This document shows, one piece after another, positions 22,116-31,364 of a stretch of 64,000 nt of DNA. Where the stretch lies: assembly GCA_029851415.1 (NCBI GenBank), contig CM056744.1, forward strand, positions 86,646,907 through 86,710,906, given 5' to 3'. Below the pieces are notes generated by a model, which was not told the origin of the DNA, ran no database searches, and was given only the letters and a program-made list of their open reading frames with translations. How positions within the stretch are numbered: the stretch's first letter is position 1; each line of letters begins with the position of its first letter. A program made the position numbers and the translations under genes. This DNA is from Eretmocerus hayati (lineage: Eukaryota > Arthropoda > Insecta > Hymenoptera > Aphelinidae).

Positions 22116-23289
22116 GTTCGATCTCCCCGCTACTCGGTACAAGTGAACCTCATTTAGGCAAATCTTGTAGATGAAGATAGCCTTCCACAATTGAGATATC
22201 TGCAATTAATCTTAACCTCATTCTACGGTTGATCAACAATTCTGTTTGTTGAGTGGGGATCAGTCCCAATTCATCGTTTGGATTCCCTGGTCGATTGAAT
22301 TCTCTGCATTGCGATTTTTCCTATACAACCTTAAATTGCCTCTGAATACATGACGTAAAGCTGCGTGCTAGGTGATCCCCAAAAACTATACTTCGCACCA
22401 GGCCGCTTGAGTAAACTCTTCTTGACTGGATTTCCAAATAGACGCTTGTTGACCTCAATGTTGGAATTATATCCTTAGTCACGATATCCTGAATGAGATC
22501 TCTTTGCGAAGAACAGTCTCGGCTGTCAATGAGATTTTATAAAAGTCATCCTAAATTAGAGAGGAATTTTGTTTACTGCGAGAAAATGTCGAGGACAGTC
22601 ATGAAAAATCCAAAGAATCCTCAATTTATACCGTTCTGATCTGGAAAATTTTTCCACCTTTTTTCTCGCTCAAATCGGCATAAATCCGTGGTTTTTTCAA
22701 CGTTTTTTGATATCAAAGGTGGAAACTCATAGTTTCTCGACATTTTCCTATTTCAAACGGTGGAAATTCATCATATCAACTACTTGTCCCGATCTAAAAT
22801 ATCAAATGTGAATTTTTTTCAGAAATGGTGGACTTATACCATTCTGATCCGGAAAAAAGTCGAGAAATTTTCCGGATCAGAACGGTATAAGTCCATTTTC
22901 ATTGCAAAATGAGATGTAAAAAGTGTAAACAATTGAAAATCAATACGCCTCACGCGAAGAATGGCATGAAAACACACTCACTACACGGTAGAATAAGAAT
23001 ATTCACTTCAGATGATAACTCGAATTTTCCATATCACAAAACCTTTGAGGCGCATTTTCCAGAAATGGAAAGAATGGACTTATACCGTTCTGATCCGGAG
23101 CCGCCCATGTGAGACGTTGAAAATCTTATTTCGTATTAAAATTCATTTTTTTGCTAGAAAGTAGCTCAGACATCGTCAGGGTCTCATTCCACGGCATTTT
23201 CAATCACATATTCTGGAAGTTCCGCCAATTTTACGTTGATTTCATTTGGTTAAAATTCTTCCAAATTATGGTTTCATGCTGAGAAATGG

Positions 23290-25095
23290 CCCTGGTAGAA
23301 ATTCAAAATATATTTCCACCAGAAACTGGCCACTTGGATGCTGTGTCTGGGCATAAACTGGCCAGACACTTCTGGCCAATTTCTGGCCAGAATGAAACTC
23401 TAATCTCCTCGATTAATGTTGAGCAGATCTGGTCTGGATCAAATGCTTGGTTTCTGGCCAATAACTGGCCATATTGTGACGAAGAAAATGTCCAGATTCA
23501 GATCACATGCTCTGTTTCTGGGCTAGGACTGCCAAAAAACTGTCTGGAATAGAAGCAATAGCAGATCTTCATTGGAATGACTGTACAGATATTATATTCA
23601 TATCATAAATCTTATGTAATACAGATGCACGTGACACATACTTTAGAACAATATTTTTCACAAGTTGCACTGCATTTGAAAGTCGTTGGTAATGGTCTCG
23701 TCACTTCCTGAGGATCTAACACACAATTGAATGTGTTGTATCATATCTGGAACAGAATTATCTAAGATGAATTCATGATCATCATCATTTCAATCACAGA
23801 ATATTACAGAACACTCAGCCCTTTTAGTGTGATGTCATCATCACTCCATCAACTGATTCATGTGTTCAAATTGGTGAAATTATATTCAGTGGCACTTCCA
23901 AGTTCCAGCACCACTGTAATTATGTAAGATAAAATCCAATTTTAGAGACCAGACTTCATGAGCGTACATCTAAGAGTTCAAGAAATATGCAACTATACAC
24001 CATTTTTCTTTCTTTTCGAATGTATTATCATTTGTGCATAGGAAGAATAAGATCAAAAAATTGGTCGTTGAGACCTGAAAAACGAATCCTGACCACGCCA
24101 CTTAACCTCAACATGAATCATGACTTACCCAACGATTCGGAGGATTGTTCACTGGAGATTAAAAGCTGTTATCAACACTCGAAAGAGTTTTCTCGTTTGC
24201 GCAAGTTACTCGCCAAGGAATTCACGTGTCACTTCGAGAGAATATAATCGTAAACCTCAAATTTTTGGACCAAAATTTCACTCGACATGCGGTCACACGC
24301 GATCTCGATGCATGAGCACTGATCCGATGGGCACACGCAGTCGCACCGCTATATAGCCAGTGTCAGAGATGAGACGAAGAGGAAAGAGGAACGAAAAGGA
24401 GAGGAAGGGAGAAAGGCGAGCGCACATAGGAGCGAACGATCGTTCACATGAAGACAGATTACATATAGGACATGAGTAATTAGACGGCTCTGGACCAGAA
24501 CGGTATATGTATTTCTATTTCGAAATTTCAAAAAACTGCTTTGGTATTTTGAAGGCTGTTCCTGTTGGTCATAACTATATGGACGAATTGTAATTCATCA
24601 TTCCAATTAACAATTCAATTTCATAACGCGAGAATAATTTTCCATGAAAGTAATTGCCGACCGAAACAGTCTTAAAAATACCAAGGCAACTTTTTGTAAA
24701 TCTGAAATGGACACCGTTCTGGTTCACACCCGTCTAAATACGCGGTACAAAACAGGTACATTCAATTTTTTTATTTCTGATGAAAATAATGCCCGCATTA
24801 AAAAGATACCAATGAATCATGAAGTAAGAATCTAGCCATAAAGTATAACATATGACGACCAGATAATGGCGAGTCCGTGGGAATACACGGCAATTTTGGA
24901 GTCCACTCGCGATGGCCAGTTTCTGGCCAGAAACCATCCACACAACTCCTCATTCAGTGTTTGAAGACTTTGGTCCCCAAATTTATGGCCAGTTCATCGC
25001 TATTTTCTGGGCAGTTTTCCTAAACATATTTTGATGTTGTGGTTCTGGCCAGAAACTGTTTTCGGGCCGGAAAAATATGTTCAGTTTTCTACCGG
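23290..25095. mobile_element. TIR element with CTGGCCAG-type subterminal repeats
   Basis: The left end CCCTGGTAGAAA and the right end (complement of CCCCGGTAGAAAA) are inverted, followed by related TATTT.CC blocks. Subterminal regions at 23320-23540 and 24905-25060 contain repeated TTTCTGGCCAGAA-like palindromic words in both orientations, probably protein-binding sites. The interior has no transposase and carries a smaller nested element (24480-24737). A run of 13 G directly follows the right end. Confidence 0.6.
24480..24737. mobile_element. 258-bp nested MITE
   Basis: Ends TTAGACGG and CCGTCTAA with inverted similarity extending about 25 bp, including CCAGAACGGT. The AGAACGGTAT core resembles the terminus of the 19460-23106 element, so the two may be related. 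Confidence 0.5.
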
Positions 25096-25561
25096 GGGGG
25101 GGGGGGTAGGAGAAGAGTAGAGGGAATAATTTCCCTAGCATTGTTTGATTGACGAGATATGGATTTCCCGAAAGACCTTATCATCCAAACAGTGCACTCA
25201 GGGGTTTTATTACTTCTTTTGGCACATGAAACGAGAAAAACTGTCGCTGGGTAATGTGCCTCAAGAAAAATTTCTTTTCCTCTAAATCTTAGATTGGCGG
25301 AATTACCCATATGCCGATCTCAAAACTGGGCACTCGTTGGCCTTCGCACAATGTTCGTTACATTAGTGATATCAAAATATGCCAGAACTCATGATTCGAA
25401 CCTACCTCGGATGATTTATGCGTATCTCAGAGAATATAAAGTGAGTTTTTGCATTTTTCGTGTTTGCACACTTGAGAAATTGCCAATAAAACTACGTTTA
25501 GTAACGCTGGTTTCAAAATTTTTTGGTTCAACCAATCTCAACGTACTGTAGCGCATCCAAT

Positions 25562-25961
25562 ACTGAGAACAGAATTTTGCAGTTCGAACAGTATGGCTGT
25601 ACTGTAACGTGGTATTGCTGTCAGACCAATACTGGGTTGTCAACACAGCATTACGATTTGTTATTGCCGTTGAATAACTTCAAAAATCTTTGGATTATAA
25701 CAATCCTTCGCCACTATCATTACGTGCAAAAAATCGGATGGCTTTTATAGTAAAATCATCGTAATGTGACTGTGATTCCATCGAGTATCAAAGTATTTGA
25801 GATATATGGGCTATTGTTCTTTATCCTGGCAGAAATACTAGATGCCAAGTCAATTCGATGGCTTGGTAAAGTGACAAAATTGGTATTGCTCTTATAGCTA
25901 TACCACTTTTTGGTCGCATGGCCAATCACATGGCCCTGCGGCTAAGAATTTTTTCTCAGTG
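25562..25961. mobile_element. 400-bp MITE (ACTGAGAA family), copy a, in family R
   Basis: Ends ACTGAGAAC and TTTTTTCTCAGTG are inverted. AAT flanks both sides (25559-25561, 25962-25964). Excising the insert with one AAT leaves GCGCATCCAATTCCT, collinear with GCGCATTCGATTCCT in the R copy near 48927, which supports a 3-bp target duplication. Related to 32522-32950. Confidence 0.6.
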
Positions 25962-26324
25962 AATTCCTCAGAATCCGTCTTCGAGAATTGCAAGACTTGG
26001 GTTCGGGGCGATTTCATAAGCAAAATACGAAGACCATCCGCGTAAAGGGGGATTCAAATTGGTGTATACCCAACATTCCCCCATGTGTTTATTACGAAAG
26101 GTCGCGCAGTACAACTTTTTTCTTACTCAAAACGTGTTTATCACGTCAAAATGAGTCGGAAATGATGTTCCTCACTAGCGAGAAACTCCAAATGTGGATG
26201 CACGCCGATTAATACGATTTCATGTTTTTTGTCACCGATTTGCAGAGTTTTTTTGGGAAAGATTAAGACAGTTCGACTACAGTTAACGATCAAACGAACT
26301 TACCTGTAAGTGAAGTTCGATCGG

Positions 26325-26467
26325 AATTATGCGAAATCCTTGTTCGAGTGATTAATAATGTAGTACACCGTGATTCGGTGACTTGGCCACGAATATTTAG
26401 AGACGAAGTTGAAGCGGTATCCCCATGAACGTATCCCCATGTAGCTGCGTTCGGTTGTCTTCATATC
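26325..26467. repeat. Left inverted terminal repeat of the DIRS element
   Basis: About 143 bp, starting AATTATGCGAAATCC and ending TCTTCATATC. It is the inverted counterpart of 31221-31364. An extra 40 bp (26285-26324) lies outside it, a left-end extension as known for DIRS elements whose two repeats differ at the outer end. Confidence 0.88.
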
Positions 26468-26543
26468 TTTTCAGAGTGTAATTGCTATATGAAAGCCAAT
26501 GCTAGCAGGGAGGGATATGTTAGATAATTACTAAAGGGTAGGG

Positions 26544-26657
26544 TATTAATCACTCGAACAAGGATTTCGCATAATTCCGATCGAACTTCACTTACAGGTA
26601 AGTTCGTTTGATCGTTAATTATGCTTCAATCCTTGTTCTCATGATTAATAATGTAGT
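26544..26657. repeat. Internal complementary region of the DIRS element
   Basis: 26544-26618 is the exact reverse complement of the left outer end 26283-26357 (75 bp). 26617-26657 is the exact reverse complement of the right outer end 31324-31364 (41 bp). The halves meet and share AA at 26617-26618. This region is thought to template joining of the two ends into a circle. Confidence 0.92.
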
Positions 26658-26786
26658 TGTTTAGAGTCAGCATATAGCAATTATTCCGGTAGATTCCATC
26701 GAGTGTTAATCGAAATGGATATTCTTTCAGCTCTTTATTGAACTTTTGATAATGAATAGCTTATAACAATTCAGAACAACTTAATT

Positions 26787-27713
26787 TTATGATATAACAG
26801 CTTTTGCAAACAAGAATTTATCTTTTGATAGAGGCTTATTATAAAACTTTGCAAATACTGCTGATTTTTCAGACCATCCAGCCGTGCTTTTTATAATATT
26901 TAGATCAATCCCTTTAAGATTGGCTTTTGACGTTGACGCATGTCGAGTTGAATAGCTTGAAAACATTTGCATATTAATTCCACTCTCGCTTAGTACAGAT
27001 TTGATCCATTTACTCAATGTTTGAGAGGTCACAGGCTTGAAAGGTCGTTTTGTTGAAATGAATAGCTTTTTGTATTCTCCTCTTAACGATGCTGTTTTTT
27101 CAATATAGAAATCAAGCGTAGACGCAGCGCATAATTCTGGCTTTTCTACAAAATATGGTAAAGTTAGTAATGGCTGACATTTGCCTGGGTTTGAGGTCTT
27201 AATGATTTGAGGAATTTCGATCTCAATCTTATCGTCATAGTGGATGATATTCTGTATCTCGATTGATGCCAGTGTTTGTATTCGATGGGCGGTTATGAGT
27301 GCTAGTAGTACTACCAACTTTTTTGAAATTTTTTCAATTGACATCTCATTTAAAGGCATCCATTTAGATAGACTTTCTAGAACAATACTTGGGTCCCACA
27401 TCCTATCATACTTTGGCCGAACTGGTCGAATTTTGTAAACGCCTTTGAAAAATTTGGATAGTAATGCATTGTCTGACAAGGGCTGATCAGAAATCAAAGA
27501 AATGGCAGCCCTCGCAGAATTCAAAGTGCCATAACTAGCACCATTATGGAATTTTTCACTGAGAAAATCTAAGATTTCTTGTATAGAAGCTGAGAAAGGG
27601 CAGATTCTCTTTAACTCGCAATTCTCAATCCAATCCACAAGTACTGACGAATACTGCTTGATTGTGCTTTCAGCAAGAGCGGACATCATAATGTCGATAG
27701 TGTGTTGAGTCAA
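26787..27713 (-). CDS. DIRS tyrosine recombinase
   Basis: Frame of 308 codons; integrates and excises the circular DIRS intermediate. The frame opens with TTG at 27713 overlapping the TGA of the RT ORF. The first ATG pair is 8-9 codons in (27689), a likelier start by reinitiation; the frame is -1 relative to the RT ORF. Box I is LLALITAHRIQTLASIE with Arg about 144. Box II is SSYSTRHASTSKA, then KSTAGWS and FAKFYNKPL, giving Arg 257, His 258, Trp 280 and the nucleophile Tyr 291. In most DIRS recombinases the His of HxxR occupies the position held here by Tyr 254 (YSTR), with a second His directly after the Arg. Length is normal for this family and there are no stops. Confidence 0.9.
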   Translation of the reverse strand: MTQHTIDIMMSALAESTIKQYSSVLVDWIENCELKRICPFSASIQEILDFLSEKFHNGASYGTLNSARAAISLISDQPLSDNALLSKFFKGVYKIRPVRPKYDRMWDPSIVLESLSKWMPLNEMSIEKISKKLVVLLALITAHRIQTLASIEIQNIIHYDDKIEIEIPQIIKTSNPGKCQPLLTLPYFVEKPELCAASTLDFYIEKTASLRGEYKKLFISTKRPFKPVTSQTLSKWIKSVLSESGINMQMFSSYSTRHASTSKANLKGIDLNIIKSTAGWSEKSAVFAKFYNKPLSKDKFLFAKAVIS

Positions 27714-30481
27714 ATCCTTTCTGCTATACGCTCTCCGGATAATTTCCCGACCAACAGACTGAGTTGATTTGCTAGTGGGTGCACGAGTGATCTACAAGGG
27801 GATAGAAGTAAATCAGGGCTTGCTTCAAGAACTAGAGGGTCTGAGATTAGCAGCTGATTGAATATAGGGTACCAAGACTGAGAAGTCCAATAAGGAACTA
27901 CGACTATACCGCAAGCTTTCTCGTGAATGATTTTTCGCAAAACTCTTGGTATTAGTGCAAATGGAGGAAATGCATAAAATGTTAAACCACTCCAAGTAAT
28001 TGTAAATGCATCTATTGCGAAAGCGTCTGGTTCTTTGAACCACGAGCAAAAATAGTGACATTTCGTATTTATACGAGTGGCAAACAAGTCGACTTCAGGC
28101 GAGCCAAATATGTTTTTGACTTGGAGATATGCACTAGTCGATAGTTCCCATTCAGTATCAATATTCTGCAATCGCGATTGAAAATCTGCTTCGACATTTT
28201 CTTTGCTGGGAATATAAGATGCAAATAGCCAGATTCTTCTATCCTCTGCCCATTTCCAGATAGATGATGATAGTACGTTGTACTTTTTGTAGCGTGAGCC
28301 ACCCATACGATTCACGTACGAGATCGCTGTCGTATTATCGATTCGTAATAAAATATTACAGTCAATCATTGTACTAGCAAAAGCTTTGAGGGCTAAGAAA
28401 ACTGCAAACAATTCCAAATAATTGATGGAATGTTGTTTTTCTTCTCGAGTCCAGAATCCGTGAATATTTTCATTATTGCACGATGCTCCCCAACCAGTAA
28501 GGGAAGCATCTGTAAATATTTCTAGACTATAACTAGGTTCTCTGATGATCTTAAATGATGTCATGATATGGGACTTCCACCATTGTAAATCTTTGAAGCT
28601 TTCTTCAGAAATTTTCATAGGTTCATCAAAGTTTCGATCGCTTTTGTGGAGTGCTTTTGCCTTGTCACGCTCTAGATTCTTAGTATATAGCATGCCATAC
28701 TCAACACCAGGTGTGCATGAAATCAGTAAGCCTATAATCTCAGCAATGTCTCTGATTTTATAAAGTTTGTGCGGTTTGATTGATTTGATTCTCTTCAAAA
28801 CTTTCTCCTTTTTATCCTGAGTTAGTTCGACTGAGTAACGTTCAGAATTAATAATAAAGCCAAGAATTTTGCATTTTTTCGAAGGACACAGATTACTTTT
28901 ATCAAAGTTGATAATGAATCCAAAATGATCAAGAAGTAACGTTGTCTCTTCCAAATTTCTTAAACACTCAGAGTGTGACCTTCCATACAGCAAGAAATCA
29001 TCCAAATATCTGTTTGATCTCCATCCTCTAGCACGTGAGATGGCAAAGATGGGTTTCAATATTTTTGTGAATATATATGGACTGAGGCAATAGCCAAAAG
29101 GTAAGCATGTGAACTCGAATAAACGCCCATCAAATATAAACCGGAAATATTTTCTACTTCTTTTAGAGACTCTCACGAGTAGAAAAGCATTCTTTAAATC
29201 CAAAGAACACATGAAGTCATCGTGATTTAGAGTTTTGCAAGCCATGCGTATATCTTCCATTTTGAAATGCTTAGTGATTATGAACTCGTTCAATCTTTTG
29301 AGATTTATGATGAATCGATTCGTTCCATCTGGTTTCTTTCGCAAAAAATATGGAGAAATGAATTCATCTTCATCATGTTTGCAATACTCGACTGCACCTA
29401 TTTTTAACAATTCAGAAATAGCACTCCAAATATCTAACATATCCGATTTGGATCGTAACGGTTCTTTTTTGACATGACTTTGTCGAACGGGATAGTCAAA
29501 TTTTATGTCGTAACCTCTGATACAACTCAAAATAAAAGGATCACTAGTAATTTCTTTCCATCTATTGCAAAATTTTGATAGTCGACCAGCAATACGAACG
29601 CTATCTAACGTTTGCGTGTATCTGGGCGGTTGCGAGACGTCTGAGATCTTGTTTGCCTTCGAGGTATAGATGATTTTTTCTGCGTATTCGTCTGATTTTT
29701 GTAATTTGATTGATTTTGATCTGGGGCAATTTTTTTGAGGATTCCGAAAATTATTTTTGTTGAAAGGTTTTTTGATCGGCACAGATTTCAGGTCGTTTCC
29801 AACTTTTTCCATGACTTTTGCTTCTTTGATTTTATCGGAAAGATTACTACCAAACAGATACTCGTCTGGCTTGGCTTTTTGGAGGACTGATTTCATATTT
29901 TTGTTAGTTATTGGTAATATGCAAGCTCTTCTGCTCTCAAGCTGTTCATGATGTAATTCGGATAATATCTTTCCAGTATCATGGAGTGTTTCTAGTAATT
30001 TCACGCGACTATAATTTTTGCAAGTCAAGAGAGAAGAAACTGCAGATCCTAGAGCTGTGAGAGCAGTCCCGGTCAATTTTTGATTTGATTCAATATGACT
30101 ATCGCGCTTAATAGCGGCTTCAGACAAGATACTCAGAAGCTCTGGGTTCAGTTTTTGAGCTGCAAGTGTCGTATCGGGTACGTATTTATCCAGAAGCTCT
30201 TTTTTAGTATCATCGTCCAAGCCATCAGATTTCCAAACGGTCCATCTTACTGTGAGCTCCGGCCGCAGTGGATTTTTAGACTCAAGAGGTTTACTCGGGT
30301 CGACTCCTAGCACTCTCAAGGCGTCGTCATCAAGCTCAATTTCTCGATTGTCCTTGTCGGCTGTTTGAGCAACTATTGTCACTGTAATTAGACAGGGATA
30401 AATATTCAATATGCCCAATCCACAGAGGGTCGTAGCTGATATAGCTGCATGATTATTCACCATCTGCATCATTAGCCACAT
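27710..30481 (-). CDS. DIRS Gag-like / reverse transcriptase / RNase H polyprotein
   Basis: 923 codons. Residues ~40-250 resemble the Gag-like part of DIRS ORFs (NPELLSILSEAAIKRD, the SEAL-type helical region, CILPITNKNMKSVL). RT spans ~340-600: SLDLKNAFLLVRV, CLPFGYCLSPYIFTKILKP and the catalytic box NRYLDDFLLYG (~490-500). RNase H follows: EIFTDASLTGWGA (Asp 658), LELFAVFLAL (Glu 690), LRIDNTTAISY (Asp 715), ENVEADFQSR (Asp 766), so the four metal ligands are present. The DIRS-typical C-terminal block VDLFATRIN...YAFPPFALIP is at ~797-845; I see no methylase motif beyond it. The ORF overlaps ORF1 by 29 nt in the +1 frame. Its first 35 residues may be intronic (see 30382-30460), in which case coding continues from ORF1. 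Confidence 0.93.
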   Translation of the reverse strand: MWLMMQMVNNHAAISATTLCGLGILNIYPCLITVTIVAQTADKDNREIELDDDALRVLGVDPSKPLESKNPLRPELTVRWTVWKSDGLDDDTKKELLDKYVPDTTLAAQKLNPELLSILSEAAIKRDSHIESNQKLTGTALTALGSAVSSLLTCKNYSRVKLLETLHDTGKILSELHHEQLESRRACILPITNKNMKSVLQKAKPDEYLFGSNLSDKIKEAKVMEKVGNDLKSVPIKKPFNKNNFRNPQKNCPRSKSIKLQKSDEYAEKIIYTSKANKISDVSQPPRYTQTLDSVRIAGRLSKFCNRWKEITSDPFILSCIRGYDIKFDYPVRQSHVKKEPLRSKSDMLDIWSAISELLKIGAVEYCKHDEDEFISPYFLRKKPDGTNRFIINLKRLNEFIITKHFKMEDIRMACKTLNHDDFMCSLDLKNAFLLVRVSKRSRKYFRFIFDGRLFEFTCLPFGYCLSPYIFTKILKPIFAISRARGWRSNRYLDDFLLYGRSHSECLRNLEETTLLLDHFGFIINFDKSNLCPSKKCKILGFIINSERYSVELTQDKKEKVLKRIKSIKPHKLYKIRDIAEIIGLLISCTPGVEYGMLYTKNLERDKAKALHKSDRNFDEPMKISEESFKDLQWWKSHIMTSFKIIREPSYSLEIFTDASLTGWGASCNNENIHGFWTREEKQHSINYLELFAVFLALKAFASTMIDCNILLRIDNTTAISYVNRMGGSRYKKYNVLSSSIWKWAEDRRIWLFASYIPSKENVEADFQSRLQNIDTEWELSTSAYLQVKNIFGSPEVDLFATRINTKCHYFCSWFKEPDAFAIDAFTITWSGLTFYAFPPFALIPRVLRKIIHEKACGIVVVPYWTSQSWYPIFNQLLISDPLVLEASPDLLLSPCRSLVHPLANQLSLLVGKLSGERIAERI
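30382..30460 (-). other. Candidate 79-bp intron joining DIRS ORF1 and ORF2
   Basis: On the minus strand a donor GTGAAT lies at 30460, a few bases before the ORF1 stop. A pyrimidine-rich tract ending TGTCTAATTACAG gives an acceptor at 30382. Splicing removes the ORF1 stop and restores frame: residues DAD of ORF1 run into V-TIVAQTADKD of ORF2. The 79-nt length equals the +1 offset between frames (79 = 3x26+1). Inferred from sequence only; reinitiation at the ORF2 ATG at 30481 is the alternative. Confidence 0.5.
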
Positions 30482-31139
30482 TGCTCATTATGTTCTCAGT
30501 ACTACGTGGATTTCCATCGTTTTGAGATGTAACGACCGCAGTAGGTTGCATAGAGGTCGATGCACTGGTACTTGATGGAGCATTTATTACCGCTTGCGGA
30601 GTGGGTGCTCTCATCTCCTCTGCGTCGTCGTGGGGCAGAGTCGGTGACCCTGTATAGGGCGGCGGTGTATACCGCGACTCCTCGCTCGACGAGCGTTGTC
30701 TAGGCTTATGTCTAGATTTCGAGCTTTGCTCGACTAACTTACGACGGTCATTCCGCCTCGGCGACTCGGTCCGACAATCTCGTCGTCTTCCACGACACTG
30801 TGAGCGAGAGCTGCTGGACCTACTCGATGAGCTGGACCTTGTATCACGGCGTTGTTGACGACGATCGTTGGACGAAACGCTCGACGAGCTGGTAGATAGA
30901 TAGCGCTTGCGTCTCTCGCGGCGGCTGATGTAGCTCCGGCTTCGATCATTTCGGCTTCGCCGAACGCGGGTTCTGCTACGATCTGATCGGCTGTAGCGAC
31001 GTCGTCGTTGGCGACCATAACCTCGACTTTCTGACCGCGAGGAGCTCCTGCGTGACGATGAAGGCGTAGATCGGCTGCGTTGACGATGTCTATGACGCTT
31101 CCTTCTCTCGTACTCTCGTTCTCTGCTTTGCCGCTTCAT
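30453..31139 (-). CDS. DIRS ORF1: Arg/Ser-rich Gag-like protein
   Basis: 228 codons from ATG at 31139, first ORF after the right terminal repeat. The N-terminal ~150 residues form an extended RS-type domain: repeated RS, SR, RRR and SSSSRS blocks such as RSRSTPSSSRRSSSR and SRSDRSRTRVRRSR. The last ~75 residues are Pro/Thr/Ala-rich with acidic patches (YTPPPYTGSPTLPHDDAEE). No zinc knuckle is visible. By position it is the Gag-like ORF, likely to bind RNA through its basic domain; the resemblance to RS domains of SR splicing factors is compositional. The shadow frame on the same DNA (30734-31018) is not a gene. It overlaps ORF2 by 29 nt; the 79-bp intron would make the two one polyprotein. 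Confidence 0.82.
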   Translation of the reverse strand: MKRQSREREYERRKRHRHRQRSRSTPSSSRRSSSRSESRGYGRQRRRRYSRSDRSRTRVRRSRNDRSRSYISRRERRKRYLSTSSSSVSSNDRRQQRRDTRSSSSSRSSSSRSQCRGRRRDCRTESPRRNDRRKLVEQSSKSRHKPRQRSSSEESRYTPPPYTGSPTLPHDDAEEMRAPTPQAVINAPSSTSASTSMQPTAVVTSQNDGNPRSTENIMSNVANDADGE

Positions 31140-31220
31140 TTTTGTAATTTCTTGATAAATATCACAATAATTACAATCGTCTCAGAATTTTTACGTGTGC
31201 TCTTGTCAACACGAAAAAAC

Positions 31221-31364
31221 GATATGAAGACAACCGAACGCAGCTACATGGGGATACGTTCATGGGGATACCGCTTCAACTTCGTCTCTAAATATTCGTG
31301 GCCAAGTCACCGAATCACGGTGTACTACATTATTAATCATGAGAACAAGGATTGAAGCATAATT
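31221..31364. repeat. Right inverted terminal repeat of the DIRS element
   Basis: 144 bp, reverse complement of 26325-26467 with a few substitutions near the tip (TTCAATCC versus GAAATCC). It lies upstream of ORF1 and probably contains the promoter. Confidence 0.88.

Larger units (their letters stand above)
19460..23106. mobile_element. 3.65-kb TIR element, ATGT target duplication, non-autonomous
   Basis: Left end GGGCGGCTCCGGATCAGAAC and right end its exact complement, a 34-bp perfect terminal inverted repeat. ATGT flanks both sides (19456-19459 and 23107-23110). The terminal core CCGGATCAGAACGGTATAAG recurs inside near 22622, 22840 and 22872, the last two facing each other as a palindrome. 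No transposase is seen. A GC-rich element is nested inside (20240-22115). Superfamily not assigned; 4-bp duplications occur in several groups, including Ginger and Chapaev. Confidence 0.72.
26285..31364 (-). mobile_element. DIRS-type tyrosine-recombinase retrotransposon, apparently intact
   Basis: A 5.08-kb element on the minus strand with three long open ORFs in the order Gag-like, RT-RNase H, tyrosine recombinase. Inverted terminal repeats (26325-26467 and 31221-31364) and an internal complementary region (26544-26657) matching the outer ends of both repeats are diagnostic of the DIRS group, which replicates through a circular intermediate and integrates by a tyrosine recombinase rather than a DDE integrase. 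No target-site duplication is present: removing the element restores family R sequence exactly. Reading frames are uninterrupted, so the copy is probably young. The assignment rests on structure plus recognisable RT, RNase H and recombinase motifs. Confidence 0.93.

Noticed and set aside
25385..25405. tRNA B-box-like GGTTCGAATCA on the minus strand
   Set aside because: No A box at the right distance and no cloverleaf could be drawn; it lies within family R.
30734..31018. 94-codon frame opposite in phase to DIRS ORF1
   Set aside because: Alternate-frame reading of the Arg/Ser-rich coding sequence.
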